In this document: in pieces, positions 1 to 11,911 of the stretch
How the letters are laid out: every line of letters starts with the position of its first letter
Numbering within the stretch: the stretch's first letter is position 1
Assembly: GCA_002270565.1 (NCBI GenBank)
Contig: NQMI01000007.1
Location: 675,740-739,739 of the forward strand
DNA from: Stenocarpella maydis
Lineage: Eukaryota; Ascomycota; Sordariomycetes; Diaporthales; Diaporthaceae
DNA length: 64,000 bases
Reading direction: 5' to 3'
Translations under genes and position numbers: made by a program
Notes under the pieces: generated by a model
What the model saw: only the letters and a program-made list of their open reading frames with translations
What the model was told of the DNA's origin: nothing
The model's database searches: none

Positions 1-2026
1 GCCGACCCCAAGGACGCCAGTGGATACAACAGCGACATCCAAGGGCTTGCATTTGTTACCTTCGACTCTACTTCAGCGGTCACTAATGGGGCAACATCGA
101 GGATATTCGTTGGCACCACAAGCAACGGCACTCAGCAGGCGGTCTGGCAGTCTACTGATGCCGGCGCGACGTGGAGCGCGGTCGCCGGCCAACCTGCAGC
201 CTTCTTCCCCCACAAAGCTAGGTTGCAGCCTGCAGAGAAGGCGCTGTACTTGACCTATTCCGACGGCTCTGGACCGTACGACGGTACCAACGGTGGTGTG
301 TATAGGTACAGCTTGACTAACAACACCTGGACAAACATCACACCGGTTTCGGGCTCGAACCTTTACTTCGGCTTTGGTGGGCTGGGGCTGGACATGCTCA
401 AGCCGGGAACGCTGGTGGTGGCGGCACTCAACTCGTGGTGGCCTGAAGCCCAGCTGTTTCGTTCCACCGACTCGGGTGCGACTTGGTCGGTTCTGTGGGA
501 GTGGACAAGCTACCCAGCTATGAACCGTTACTACAGTATTTCAACGCCGCTGGCTCCGTGGGTCTACAAGAGCTTCATCTCCAGACCCGACGCGGAGCAG
601 CTCGGATGGATGATCGAGGCGCTGGAGATTGACCCATTCGACAGCAACCACTGGCTATATGGCACAGGCCTGACTGTGTATGGCGGGCATGACCTGACAA
701 AGTGGGACACGGCACACAACATAAGCATCCAATCTCTGGCGGACGGGATTGAAGAGTTTTCTGTCCAGAGCGTAGTGTCTGCGCCGGGTGGAAGTGAGCT
801 CCTGGCAGCTGTGGGAGATGACAACGGGTTCACTTTCAAGACCGCAGATGACTTGAAGACCAGTCCCGCGTCCACGTGGGAGGACCCTTTCTGGACCACA
901 TCTCCTGACGTTGGTGAGTAGTTCTGACATTATGCCATATGGAGCGTTCTTCACTTAACGGTTTGCTACAGACTACGCGGGTAACAAACCCGGCAACGTT
1001 GTCCGCATTGGAAACACGGCAGGATCGCAGCAGGTAGCTATCAGCAGCGACGGCGGCGCAACCTGGAACATCAATTACGGCAGCAGCACGACAGACTATG
1101 GCGGACTCGTAGCTTACAGTGCGGACGCCGACACCATTGTTTGGTCCAGCTCGACTTCAGGTGTGCTGCGCTCCCAAAACCAGGGGAACTTCGCCGCTGT
1201 GACGGGGCTTGCTTCGGGGGCAGTCATTGCGAGCGACAAGCGTAACAACACCGTTTTCTACGGCGGTGCTTCAGGCGCCTTTTACGTATCCACAAGCACT
1301 GGGACGTCCTTCAGCAAGGCCGGAGCTCTGGGGAGCGCAACCTCGGTGGTCGACATTGCGCCGCACCCAACCGTGGCGGGGACGGTGTATGTTTCCACTG
1401 ACATTGGAATCTTCAAGTCCAGCAACTACGGCGCTGCCTTCACCCAGATATCGACCGCTCTCACAGCAACTCAACAGATCTCTCTGGGACTCGGCTCGGG
1501 GACATCCTGGAACCTCTACGCCTTCGGTAATGGTCCGGCAGGGAACAAGCTGTACGCGTCGGCGGACGACGGCAAGACATGGACGGACATCCAAGGATCG
1601 CAGGGCTTTGGCTCTATCGGCAGCTGTAAACTCGCAGGGAGCGCGAACAAGGCCGGGCAGGTCTATGTGGGCACCAACGGGCGCGGGGTCTTTTATGCGT
1701 CAGGGACGGTAAGTGGCGGCGGCGGCTCCTCCTCCAGCTCGTCAACAGCCAGCAGCACCAGCGCGGCGACTTCCAGGTCCTCGACGAGCTCCTCCACCGG
1801 TGCCGGGACGACCTCCTCATCGACAAGCTCCAGTAGTGCTAAAACAACAAGCAGCTCGACTAAGGTGACCACCACCGCCACGACGACGACGTCCAGCCCG
1901 CCCACGGCCACGTGTACGTCGACGAAATATGCGCAGTGTGGCGGGGTTGGGTTCACGGGTTGTGTGGTCTGCGAAAGCGGATCTACTTGCAAGGTGCAGA
2001 ATGCGTACTACTCACAGTGCGTGTAG
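1..2026 (+). CDS. GH74 xyloglucan-active glucanase with C-terminal CBM1 (5' partial)
   Basis: Secreted plant-cell-wall hydrolase of glycoside hydrolase family 74, which cuts the beta-1,4-glucan backbone of xyloglucan. The frame is open from base 1, so the start and signal peptide lie outside the window. One intron, 914-971 (GTGAGT...CTTAAC...CAG), restores the family motif PDVDYAGN across the junction; the coding exons are 1-913 and 972-2026, giving about 655 visible residues. The visible part carries repeated beta-propeller blades of the type [18 protein letters not shown] and [10 protein letters not shown] Ser/Thr-rich linker (about 1715-1905) leads to a 36-residue fungal CBM1 with its conserved Cys and aromatic residues ([13 protein letters not shown] ... 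YYSQCV). Family and module assignment are firm. Whether it is endo-acting or reducing-end-specific cannot be told from this fragment. Confidence 0.93.
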
Positions 2027-2408
2027 CCGAAGGACACGGAATAGGTCTCTCTTATAGAAGGGAGATAACTTTTCTGGTCCAAGGTACCTAACTACCAACA
2101 GCACAGAGATGAAAGCCTGAAGCTGCAGTTTCTTGCACATATTTTATTCTTGTCTATATATTTTGGATCGCAAGGCCCTAGTACAAATGAACGCCACATT
2201 TGCCAGAAATGTTGCTAGGAGTCGAAATTAAATTCCTAGAGAAGAGACAGTATACTATCCTGCTCAGCATTAACTTCGACGAGCACTGCATTAAATTGGT
2301 ACCCTCGGTCCAAGAGGTATTTCCCTAGCTGTACCTAGGTATCCTAAGTCCCTAGGTAAGCAGCTCCAGCAACGATGGCCAAGGAATCGTCGCGGGAGAA
2401 GGGCCTTG

Positions 2409-2893
2409 CTACCCATCCTCCTCCCGCCAGACACGTACCTCACTCTGCAGTGGAAGGTCCAAGACTCCCAAGGTATCGGGGCCATTCCGGGTGTTCAAGG
2501 CGTTGTTAACATTGCGTGTGGCGTTGATCTTCCTGACCTCCTTCATCGCCTTCTGTACTGCCTCTGCTCGTCGAGGAGTTGTGGGTGTAGGAGGCGAGTC
2601 CTCTGTTACCCGTGAGTGTGCGCCAAAGACAAGCAGCGTTGGCACAATGCCATCCGGGCCAACTGTATCGTTGACCGCCTTGAAGCTTGCCTGGAGTATG
2701 ACGTCTTTGTTAAACGTGCCAGACAGCTCGGCGTAGAGGATTTCAAACGCTCGACGGAGAGGATCGTGATACCGTTCGACCTTACCGATCGACCAGTGTG
2801 CCTCAGTTAGCACCTATCTACACGTTATCCCCATAATACGTGCCGTGCTACTCGCCGGAGGCGAAGTTGGTACCTGCATCGTGAACGATGCGG
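2409..2893 (-). pseudogene. Decayed retrotransposon integrase-core fragment
   Basis: Remnant of an LTR-retrotransposon pol integrase. Reading the minus strand from 2893, the frame gives DRIVHDAGTNFASGE, the block around the second catalytic Asp, then stop codons (TAG, TAG). After a frame change comes EAHWSIGKVERYHDPLRRAF, the block with the catalytic Glu; this part is an open frame of 134 codons ending at 2409. The first catalytic Asp region, reverse transcriptase, gag and LTRs are not visible, so the copy is a fragment and cannot be active. The motifs resemble copia-like elements common in Sordariomycetes; that family assignment is from memory of the motif. The fragment lies immediately 3' of the BTB-like gene on the same strand. 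Confidence 0.75.
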
Positions 2894-2922
2894 TCAGGGG
2901 GTCCTAGATAGGTATCTGATAC

Positions 2923-3423
2923 TCACGCAACCATGATGCGGCGGAGGTTGGCGAGGGATGGGCGGCCATCCGTCTCTTTCCACCAGAACATGAAGCTCTC
3001 CATGCTCATGTAGAAGTCGTCGGATTCATCCGCATGGGACGCTATTTCGTCCATGATGGCATTGGCAAAGGTGTTGCTCTGCAGGTAACCTGCGAAGAGC
3101 CAGAGGCCCGCAAAAGTGCCGAAACCGCCTACGACGTTGAGCGAGTCCTCCTCTTCGCCCATTTTGTCTTTGGCATATTTAACGTACGAGATAAACATCT
3201 GGACGTCATAGGGAGTGGCGTGGTCATCCTCCTCGAGCTCGACGACGCCGGTTTGTCCATTAGCCCAGGGGCCGCTCATGATTAGCCAAAAGTAAAGCGA
3301 ATGCTTCATCGCCAGCTCTCGGTTGATGGTGTAGGCTTTCCTGCGATTCTTGATGATGATTCGAATCACCGACGGGGCTGCGACGCCCTCCTGGCTACAA
3401 AATTGTATTAGAATATGTTCCAT
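2923..3423 (-). CDS. BTB/POZ-like protein, probably truncated
   Basis: 166-codon frame from ATG at 3423. The segment SVIRIIIKNRRKAYTINREL, followed by HSLYFWLIMSG and a GVVELEEDD block, matches the usual fungal BTB/POZ layout (short beta-strand, HSxYF, PFxEGQ, VxLxEDD), so I read it as a BTB-fold protein-interaction domain. The TGA at 2923-2925 lies inside a perfect fungal splice donor (GTGAGT on the minus strand, 2926-2921), suggesting that the original gene continued through an intron. What follows is instead the integrase fragment at 2893-2409. The present product may therefore be a shortened version of a longer ancestral protein. No other domain is visible and the function is unknown. Confidence 0.55.
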   Translation of the reverse strand: MEHILIQFCSQEGVAAPSVIRIIIKNRRKAYTINRELAMKHSLYFWLIMSGPWANGQTGVVELEEDDHATPYDVQMFISYVKYAKDKMGEEEDSLNVVGGFGTFAGLWLFAGYLQSNTFANAIMDEIASHADESDDFYMSMESFMFWWKETDGRPSLANLRRIMVA

Positions 3424-4668
3424 GACTCTCGCAGACCGACCCGCGTGTCATCATGTCTTACTCGCTGATATGCGGGCGTTTCGCGTCTGGTGCACCGCTG
3501 ATTAAGCGTAGCGAGGAAGTTGCCCTGAAGCGAAGCGGAAGGGTAACGACGAGCGGAGCTTTCTCTGTTATAGTGTGAAGCGGCAATATGTTTCTCGAAT
3601 GGGGATTGGTTAATTAACGTACCTTGGCATGTACTGTACGTACCTAAGCATTTTCAATTAATATCACGAGGGTATTACGTGGTATTGAGGAAGAAAGGAG
3701 TACCGTCGGTTAAAGCACTATAGGTTGAAAGCTTGCCGCAGGCAGGGGGGTGTAGGGGGTCTCCCCTTGGGAATTGTATTTATACTTACCTAGGTATTAA
3801 ATATGTAAAATTCTCTACTCTTTTTGCTCCGCTTTAGGGCAACTTCCTTGCTATGCTCATCCCTTGATCGCTGCGCCTTTACGGACTACTATGTAACGTT
3901 CGTGAACTAGTGCGGCGGTCTACTTTAATTTTAAAACTGTTAGCAGAGCACCAGAACAAAGGCGTGATGGTGAATTTAGAGATATATACTCATCCCTTGC
4001 GTCCTCGCGCGTGCGTTATTGCTGTGTCGATATTGATCTCTGTCCTGCGGTGGACCATCTTTGGTGTTGGTGATGTGAGCGTGTGCAGAGTACGAGCGCC
4101 TTCTGAATTGGATGAATTCTTTCTTGATATTGCCTCTTCCTTCTGTGCTGTGATATTCCTGTCTCTTTGCTTCTAGGTGGTTTGAGGTGTTGTTACCATA
4201 GATCGCGAGACATGGCGCGATTGAGACACCTATAGGTGAACCTCTGTATCTTGTATCGGTGTCAGTAAATCTTAGTGTGTAGGACTTTAATTTTGTGACT
4301 TGAGTTGGTACTTATCCCAAGCTGTAGCGTTGTTATCAGTGTTCTCGGAGATAAGGAGAAACACCATACACGGGTTCAGCCTGGTGGGTGTCAGCTGAGC
4401 CCAAGCTTTTGGTAAGACAGCATCCCTGTCGTGACAACCCCCAATCCGATGAGGTGACAAGCGATGCTTGATTCGGACATGGTGTGACCACGTGTGGGCT
4501 AAATCAAGTCCAGTTGACAGCCTTCAAACAATAGAGACGATTGTGTGACCTGCCAGGCGTCCTCTACTACTCCTTATACGGGTTTGTTCCCATCCCTGCC
4601 GTGTGGAACACGGGCGTGCCTCTTTCCCTCTCTGGCACACACATATTGTGATCGTCGGCCCCAACATC
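3424..4668. other. Intergenic, no gene seen
   Basis: AT-richer spacer between the divergent BTB-like and cupin genes. I see no credible coding frame, splice pattern or RNA gene. It contains one of the TACCTAGGTA palindromes (3787-3796). Confidence 0.5.
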
Positions 4669-5397
4669 ATGAGTGATTTCACCAGCAACTCGGTCATCAA
4701 ACGCGACGCGCCCGACGCGGTGGTCTACGACCTCTCCGAGCCGCACCAGGTCACCATCACCCTGCCCGCGGGCTCGACATGGAGCAGTAGCCTGCACTGG
4801 CACGAGCGGCACGCCGAGTACCTTCGCGTCATCAAAGGCGCCATCCGAGTGACTCTTGGCAGCCACACCCGCACCATATCAGCAACCGACGCCGAGACGG
4901 AAGTGAGGGTCGACCTGAACGTCTGGCACGAGTGGCGGCGGGCTGACGCCGAGGCCGACGAGGACGTGGTGGTCGTGGAGAGGACCGAACCGGAAGACGG
5001 CGAAAAGGCGGTCTTCTTCTGGAACCTCAACGGGGTTATCCTCAGGGCGCAGAGCCTAGACTGTCCGCCCTACATGCCGAGGCTGCTGCACGGCATCCTG
5101 TTGGACGCCTGGGTTATGCTCAGTCTCTTTGCCATCTTCCGGGGGCTCGATAATATCCCTGTCTTTGTCAACGTCCTTCAGGCCTTTTCGAAGAGAGGGT
5201 TTGTCTTCGCGGAGAAGACGCTGGGATATAACGCCTTGCGTGGCGTGGATCTTATTATTTCTCGTATACTCTTACTCCTGGCGGCGGCCGTCTCGTTATT
5301 GTTTGGGGTTAGAGCTGTACGGGAGGAGTTCACGCCGGACCAAGTGCGACGGAATTGGATCGCTTCCAAGGCGGACAAAAGAACCAAAAAGGCTTGA
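4669..5397 (+). CDS. Cupin-domain protein with C-terminal membrane segments
   Basis: 242-residue single-exon protein. I chose ATG 4669 (MSDFTSNSVIKRD); no upstream in-frame ATG is credible. Residues about 20-110 read as a single-domain cupin barrel: the stretch WSSSLHWHERHAEYLRVIKG corresponds to cupin motif 1 with His and Glu metal-ligand candidates, and VDLNVWHEWRR to motif 2. The C-terminal half has hydrophobic segments (around LLHGILLDAWVMLSLFAIF and ISRILLLLAAAVSLLFG), so the protein is probably membrane-anchored, ending in a basic Lys/Arg-rich tail. Cupins with such tails are common, uncharacterised fungal proteins. The substrate is unknown. Confidence 0.75.
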   Translation: MSDFTSNSVIKRDAPDAVVYDLSEPHQVTITLPAGSTWSSSLHWHERHAEYLRVIKGAIRVTLGSHTRTISATDAETEVRVDLNVWHEWRRADAEADEDVVVVERTEPEDGEKAVFFWNLNGVILRAQSLDCPPYMPRLLHGILLDAWVMLSLFAIFRGLDNIPVFVNVLQAFSKRGFVFAEKTLGYNALRGVDLIISRILLLLAAAVSLLFGVRAVREEFTPDQVRRNWIASKADKRTKKA

Positions 5398-5889
5398 CTT
5401 GCATGTTTCGCATTTTGGATCACTACTAGTTGTTTCCCGCAAGCTGACACAATCACTTCTGTTGCGAAAGACGCAAAGGCAAAATCCATTTCCTAATTCC
5501 AGCCTTTCCACGAACCTTAGCCAAAGCGAACTCTGAGACTGACGGGCCTACACCTACACCTATGTAAATGGGAACAAACCGCACCTCGAACCCTCGAACC
5601 TTTTTGCAGTGGGGCGGAAAGAAGCTCGCAGGCCATGTTTCCGAGGCGAACCAGCCTACCAAGCAGTGGGGTTACCAACGCGGATGCTTTTTTCGTTCTG
5701 TAATGTACAAGGCGTATCTCGTGCTTCTTCCTCCCAGCATCGAAACTGCAACCACACGCACGCGCACGCAAGATAGACTCCAGATAAGAAACTGCTAGGC
5801 CAAGAAACAGATAGGAAAACTCCTGCGTCAATGAACATGCCATCCCGTCCGACTATACAGGTCATGAGCATAATCACATACTTCGTCAG

Positions 5890-7094
5890 CTATTGAGTCA
5901 TGGACCCAATGGCGACAGGCGAGCCACCATCACGGGAAATGCGGATGTGTCGCTCGTAGAACCGAAGCATCTAACCAAACCAAGGTCAGCCCTACCGCGC
6001 GACACACAGCATCTCTCGACCCCAAGACCTGTCCTGGGTGAACCTACCTTCTGCGGGCACCTCCTGTAGACAACCTCCTTGGGGTGCTGCGTCTTCTTGC
6101 CGTTCTTCCACGTCAGGTAGACGATGAAGGTGCCGTTCTCCTCGTCCTGGCACATGTCCACCGTGTCGACCTCCTCGTCCCAGCTGCCGCTCGGCGGTTT
6201 CCACTCGGCAGCCCTGGCGGTGGCGGGGGGGGTCGAGTCGGCCGGGTGCCCGGGGGTGGTGGTGCCGTTGTTCTTGCGGGGCCTCTTGGTGGTCTCGGTA
6301 GGCGTGGCCGAGTTGGGCTGCCGGCCGCGCTTGCGGCCCTTGAGCGCGCTTGCGGTCTGCTCGAAGATCTTCTCGCGGCCGCCGATGCTCTTAAAATACT
6401 CCTGCAGGATCTCGGTGGCGTTCTCGCTGGAAGGCGGGGAGGGGGCACTTGTCAGCGGGGCTGCGAGCGACGCTCCGGGGTTGTTGTTACCTACGCGAGA
6501 TTGTCTTCGGTTTCCCAAGTCCGGTCGGACTTTTTATCCCAGCCTTCCCACTTCACCTCAAAACGCGGCTCGCCCTGTGCGAAACATCAGTTGGTGAAAC
6601 CTCGTGGGAGTTTCTCACCGGCAGGGAACCCACATCGTCGGCAATGTAGTGCGAAAAGATCTTCTCAACGACGTACCTGCACAGTTGTTAGTGGCACTCG
6701 TCAGTCGATGTACCCGGGCCCGCAAATCCTCACTCGTCCTCGCCCATGTCCTCGCCATCCTCGTCGTCTTCATCGTCCTCATCTTCTTCGTCGGCATCGT
6801 CCTTCATTGCCTTGGGATCGGCGACGTCGTCGTCCTCATCGGCGGACTCTTCCTTCTTGGTCGGCTTGCGCACACGCCCGGTCTTGGTCGCGCTGACAAG
6901 GTCGCTCGTCACGGCGAAGTCCCCGGTGTCGGAGTTTTCGTCATCGCTGATGGCTACAGACGCGTCAAAATTTTAGCTAGTGTTCCCATGGGAAGTGCCG
7001 CCAATTGCACCGCAGCCTTGTCGCGGAAGTGACGCGCCCAAGCAGGCACGAGCTGGTGAGGTGGTCAGTTTGCGCTGCACTCACCGGGCGGCAT
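5890..7094 (-). CDS. Heterochromatin protein 1 (chromodomain + chromo shadow domain)
   Basis: Fungal HP1 homologue that binds H3K9-methylated nucleosomes. I reconstruct six exons: 7085-7094, 6734-6953, 6619-6676, 6495-6574, 6048-6426 and 5890-5970. All splice sites are GT-AG and phases close exactly to 275 residues. Exon 1 is only 10 nt (MPP plus one base); the intron 6575-6618 is only 44 nt. An acidic N-terminus precedes a chromodomain from residue 77 (EYVVEKIFSHYIADD ... FEVKWEGWDKKSDRTWE) with the aromatic-cage positions Y, W and W. The hinge KGRKRGRQ is basic. The chromo shadow domain (about 203-260) reads SWDEEVDTVD ... VYLTWKNGKKTQHP ... RRCPQKMLRFYERHI. In Neurospora the homologue is HPO, needed for DNA methylation. 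Assignment is firm. Confidence 0.95.
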
Positions 7095-10000
7095 GATTGG
7101 AGTCAGATCAGCACAATTGGCACTGTTTGAGGCAGGGAGAAGAGCACAGGCTGGGGATGGACCTCGACCAAGGTCGGCGTGGTGTGGAATGTGTTGCGGT
7201 GCAGTCGAGCGGTGACGCGGAGCCTTTGGCCATACAAAGCGTGAAGCTGCCCTCCGACGCGCCGGTGGGATTAGCTAAGCGTCTCCGCCTCCCGATAAGA
7301 TAGGCGCCGAGAGCTGCAGGGATTCTCGCCCAGCATTGGTGACGGGAGCTGCATCGACGAATATCTGCAGTCTGTCTACATCCTATTGGGTCACTATGTC
7401 TTTTCTTCACATTGGTCTTGCGAGTTGGTGCTAGGTCGACGATGCTCCCGTCGACACCATCTCACCGACGGAATGCTCCTCAATTGTCGGAGAAGGGAAG
7501 GGCGTGCAGTCTAATGTCCACGGGGCATCTATCTGCTACTCCATGGACCCTGACGTCTGGATGATTTGGGGTTTCTTCGTCTGGTCACGGAAAGCCGACA
7601 AGACTTTTGCGCGAGGCCTATCCAGAATTGGCTAGGCTTTCGAGCAGGACCTCACATTGATCACCTCCCGGCCTCTTCGCTTGTCCCCTCCTCCGGAGCC
7701 GAAGGAGAGTGTGTGGACCATGGCAGGCTCACTGCGCTAGTGCTGGGCAGATGCTGAGCTCGTCCTCGGCAGGTCGGCCCATCCGGCGCCGTGAGGGGGC
7801 CGACGCTCCGAGTAGGCAAAATATAAAGTCATCGAACTCTATGGCGATTGCCATGGTCATTTTGTGCATGCCATTAAGAGAAGCAGCGCGGAAAGACCAA
7901 GATGAAGCCGTAGACAATGTCCAATCTCGTTGGCTCACCGTTGTTCTTGCCCCGTGCTTTCTGGGGGATCCACCGGCTGCAAATTACACTAGCAGCTGTC
8001 CAGGACAGAGTCTCATTTCACGATCCTAATTCCGAGAGCTTCTTTCTTGCATGCTAGCTGGGTGGGTGGGAGTCAGCCGCCTCCATCGTGCAAGTCGCCA
8101 ATTTGGGCAAGGCTTCTCGGGGATCCAAGCCGCCCGTAGTTCCATGAGCAGTGGGGTCAGAATCTTTTGAAGATCGTCCCGCGGCGGAACACCGACGGGA
8201 TTGGGGCAATCGGCCGAAATTTGGACTGCTGGAGGGTGCCGACCCAAATCATACATGACATCGCTACCGCTGTCGAGGAGGAGCCAAAGTCGCGGCTTTC
8301 CGCGGCTGTCACAAACAGCTCGGGCCACAGTGGAAATGAGAAGACGTGCAGCCAGCTGCGGCCCCGGTTATGGTGTGGTTTCTGGGGCATCAGATTCCGA
8401 GTCAGTAGTGTACATAGGTATTGTGCATGTGGTTAGGGTCGGCGACAGGGCCCTGCGGTGCCCTGTTCCCTCGACGGTTCAGGGGGCATATGCAGCTCGC
8501 AGTCCCCATCCAACAAGACTCCAGACCGGGGGAGGAGTGCAAGTGACAGCTGTCAGTGAGTCCCGTACCGGACAGGGGTGGCCTGGTGAAACCCACTGGG
8601 GCCGTAGCTTTCAAGCTTACTTCGGATGCGTTCATCACGGGCGATCATTACGGACACCATCCCAAAGACCACGCTCCTCTTTGGAAGGTGCTCTTTGTTC
8701 TAGATGCCAGGAAGTGGCCTTCTTCGCCTAGTCGGGTGTGATCTGCCTGTCGCCACAAGGCCAGTCGGCTATTTTGAGCGACCCGAGCAGAACGTCATTT
8801 CTAGTGCGGCTGATCTAGAGTTCAGCGCCGGCAACCATGCAGTGTCACCGTCACGATGGAAGGGTGGATATCCATGGTGTTGTGTTCTGTTGCGCCGGGG
8901 CACACCGCACCGCTCTCAGCGATCTGTATTAGGTGGGGTCATCCTTGGTCATCGGAAGTACTGCATCTGGACGTGTCTGAATCTCAGATCCTGGTTGGGG
9001 GCTTCCTCGGGCCTCCGAGCAGTGCTCCATATCACGAGAACTCCCAAGGGGTTGTGAGCCCAATCCATTAGATGGCTGTGGTAGGCAGTGGCTTGAGCCG
9101 TCGTAAGCCTCACCATATCCCCCCTTTGGTTATGGTGGATGTGCGAGTAGGAAGAAGTCCAAAACAGAAGGGCGACGACGAGAAGCCGACTAGGTTTGAG
9201 TCCGCCACATTGTGGGTCGCGGCACCTGGGATCTGCTCAGCGTCCTGAGTCGCGAGCCGGTACGCACTGTTGCTGCCTTCTTCTTTGGTAAATATGGATG
9301 CGGCGAAGGAAGCCCAGTCTCGGTCAGGAGACAGAATCTGGCTCCTGGCAATTTGGAGCGTGGAGGCCGTCAAATTTCCATATCTTGGAAGAAAACCATG
9401 TAAGTGTCGCCGGTAGAAGCACCGCCACGATATCTCCAGCATGCTGGTCCCCCGGTACCAGCCCCCCCCTGCTTCCAGGCGGGACGGCGGAGTGCAGGGT
9501 ATCGTACAAGAGCAACAAGGCCTGCCTGGTGTGGACTGATCGGCCTGTCACCAACCAATCCGACAAGTCCCAAGATATGAGTAGAGGGCCGATTGCACAG
9601 TCAAAATTGTGACTGAGTGTCGGGTCCTGGGCGGCGCGGATTACGGCAAGGTGAAGGTGACCTTGAGGCACGCAGCAGAGAGATGCGAGGTTGATATATC
9701 GAATGGGAAACATGAGCTGTCGACCTTGGTCCTTGTCGTGCCCATGTGGGCGACTGGGAGTGTTGTCTGGTAAAGGCCCGGACCACGGAGCTTATTATGT
9801 CGGCACCGGCGCAACTCGGGGCGCAACTCGGGGATACTACATAGTAGAAGACTCACCGTACGTGGAGCCTGGGTGTTTTGTACATGTGACTGATTTGGGT
9901 ATTGAATTCGCGAGAAGGGGAGAAATGCCCACTACACTGTGTTTTGTGCACGTGCACTGCATCTAGTGTAGGATGGCACATCGTTGGTATGAAGAGAGAG

Positions 10001-10817
10001 GCATGGCGGGGTGGGTGGGTGGATAGATAGATGAAAGGATGGATACATACATAGTAGACGACATGGGGTTGGATATCCAAGCCTCACCTGGGTTGCCACA
10101 AGGGTGTACCATCCGTTTGCCTGTTGTGCATCTGTTCGTCCCTTTTGCCTTGCTCCCAGCCCTGCCCCTGCCCCTGCCCGTCCCTGCCCCTGTCCCTTGA
10201 GTGGGTCTGGATTTGTATCCACATTTTGGCTGGCGTTTCGAACCACTCAACGGTCGAACATTGGAAGTTTCCTTGATTCCTTGGACACCACCCGCAGGCC
10301 GCCCCCCAGAAAGAACCACCCAGATGCGGCCAGCCGTAAGTGCTTGCACCACCGCAGGCACAAGGCACGAGGCACAACAACATCTGGGCACATGCAGAGA
10401 TGCAACCCCAAAACCTGGGCTTTTTGGGGTTCGGTTCCCAAACGTCTGGTTGTCAGTTCCGTCCTTGACCGTCGCTCACCATTTTTTATTCTTGTTTATT
10501 TTCATCTGTTTGTTTGAAAGGAGGATAGTGACTCTCGTTGCCACCCTGCTCTGCCCAGGCTCCCCCTCCCCAATCTTGGCCCCCCAATCTTGGCCTTACG
10601 AGAATATCTTGTTCGGATAATTTGTTCTAGATTTAATTAGGCGCTAATGATAATCAAACCGGGATGAGCTCTCACAATTTGCTGCTTCTTTTTTCGGCCG
10701 GCCTGTAGTTCGGTCGGCTGGTCGCAATGCCAATCGTTGCATTTCCTTGCCCCCACTACCAACCTCACTCCCCCGTGGTCGACTCTGGTGGCTGGCCCTT
10801 CGACACCACATCATCAT

Positions 10818-10850
<33 letters not shown>

Positions 10851-11911
10851 CCACATAACACGACACACACACCCCCCAACAGCACGCACAAACACACAGC
10901 GCACAACATCGTTGCGTGCTTGCATAGCATGCATTAGTACAGAGCAAACCCATCCACGGACAAGGGCCAAACTCTGCCCATGCGCATCCGCACTCCGTCA
11001 TCAGTTCGCCATTCCCGTGTTGCGTTGCTCTGTCTATTTCCTCGACCATGTTCGGAAATTTAGAGACTCGACCATTGGCCTCGCCCTGACGCCTCCACAC
11101 ACACGCCTCCTTACTCGCCTCCTCTCGTCTCCTCCTATGGTGGGAGGAGACACTTCGGAAGGAAGCAGCCAGACCCAGGCGCCAGACCCAGGCGCCAGAC
11201 CGGACCATACCATACTATATCCACTCGCCTTCTGCAACCCGCTACCGTTCCTGTCCAGGACGCCACAGGGCCGAGGCTTGTCGTCGTTGTTGCTCTTCTC
11301 CACGTTCTGGCACGGACTGTCAATTGGGCTCCGCTCCGGCTCCACGGCCTTGCTCTCGAAGCCCATCGGGACTTGCCCCCCTGCCTGGTTACCCCCCCAG
11401 CCCCAATGAAGAGTAGGGGTTCGGAGAAGCGAGACGAGCAGCATTTCCCAGGGTCGACGCCAATCGATATCGTCTCCCTCTCTCTGCCTTTGGCCGCGGG
11501 GCTTTTATCAAGTCACCAGCTATCCCGACCTGCCTGTCTTGCTCGACTGCATCTCTAGACTGTCAACCCGACATCAACCATCGCGCCACAAACCTGCCCT
11601 GAGCCACCGGGATTCTCCTAGCTTGTATAGTTTGCGTTATACCGCCCTGTCTATCTGATCAGACCTTCCACCGAGACCGAGCCTGCCGCCCTCCATTCTG
11701 CCTCTCGAGTTGTCCACTCATTGTTGGCTTGATCCAGTGCCCGGCGGCTGTGCCCTGACGACCCGTCAGTCTCGCACCACACGGAACTCGCTGCCTCCCG
11801 ACGACCTGTCACGTCGGTCCTCTCTGCTCGATTTTGCTGCGGAAACCCTCGGCCCACCGCTCTGAAGCCTAAATTTTTCAAAGTCGGGTCAACCAAAGTT
11901 CGTCAGCAAGG
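7095..11911. other. 4.8 kb interval without a recognisable gene
   Basis: Separates the divergent HP1 and zinc-finger genes. All frames over 100 codons here lack domain similarity, consistent splice structure or biased composition that I can recognise. The stretch carries low-complexity patches: a GTGG/GATA-type run near 10010-10040, CCCTG repeats at 10155-10195, a (CA)n microsatellite at 10818-10849 and a duplicated 16-base CAGACCCAGGCGC unit at 11170-11200. The last kilobase is C/T-rich and is probably promoter and 5' leader of the gene starting at 11912. A non-coding RNA could be present but would not be visible by reading. Confidence 0.5.
10818..10849. repeat. (CA)n microsatellite
   Basis: Near-perfect CA dinucleotide run, interrupted by one CG, within a longer CA-rich tract to about 10905. 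Confidence 0.9.

Noticed and set aside
4603..4668. Upstream extension of the cupin protein
   Set aside because: The codon at 4603 is GTG; a nuclear fungal gene is expected to start at ATG, and 4669 fits the domain boundary.
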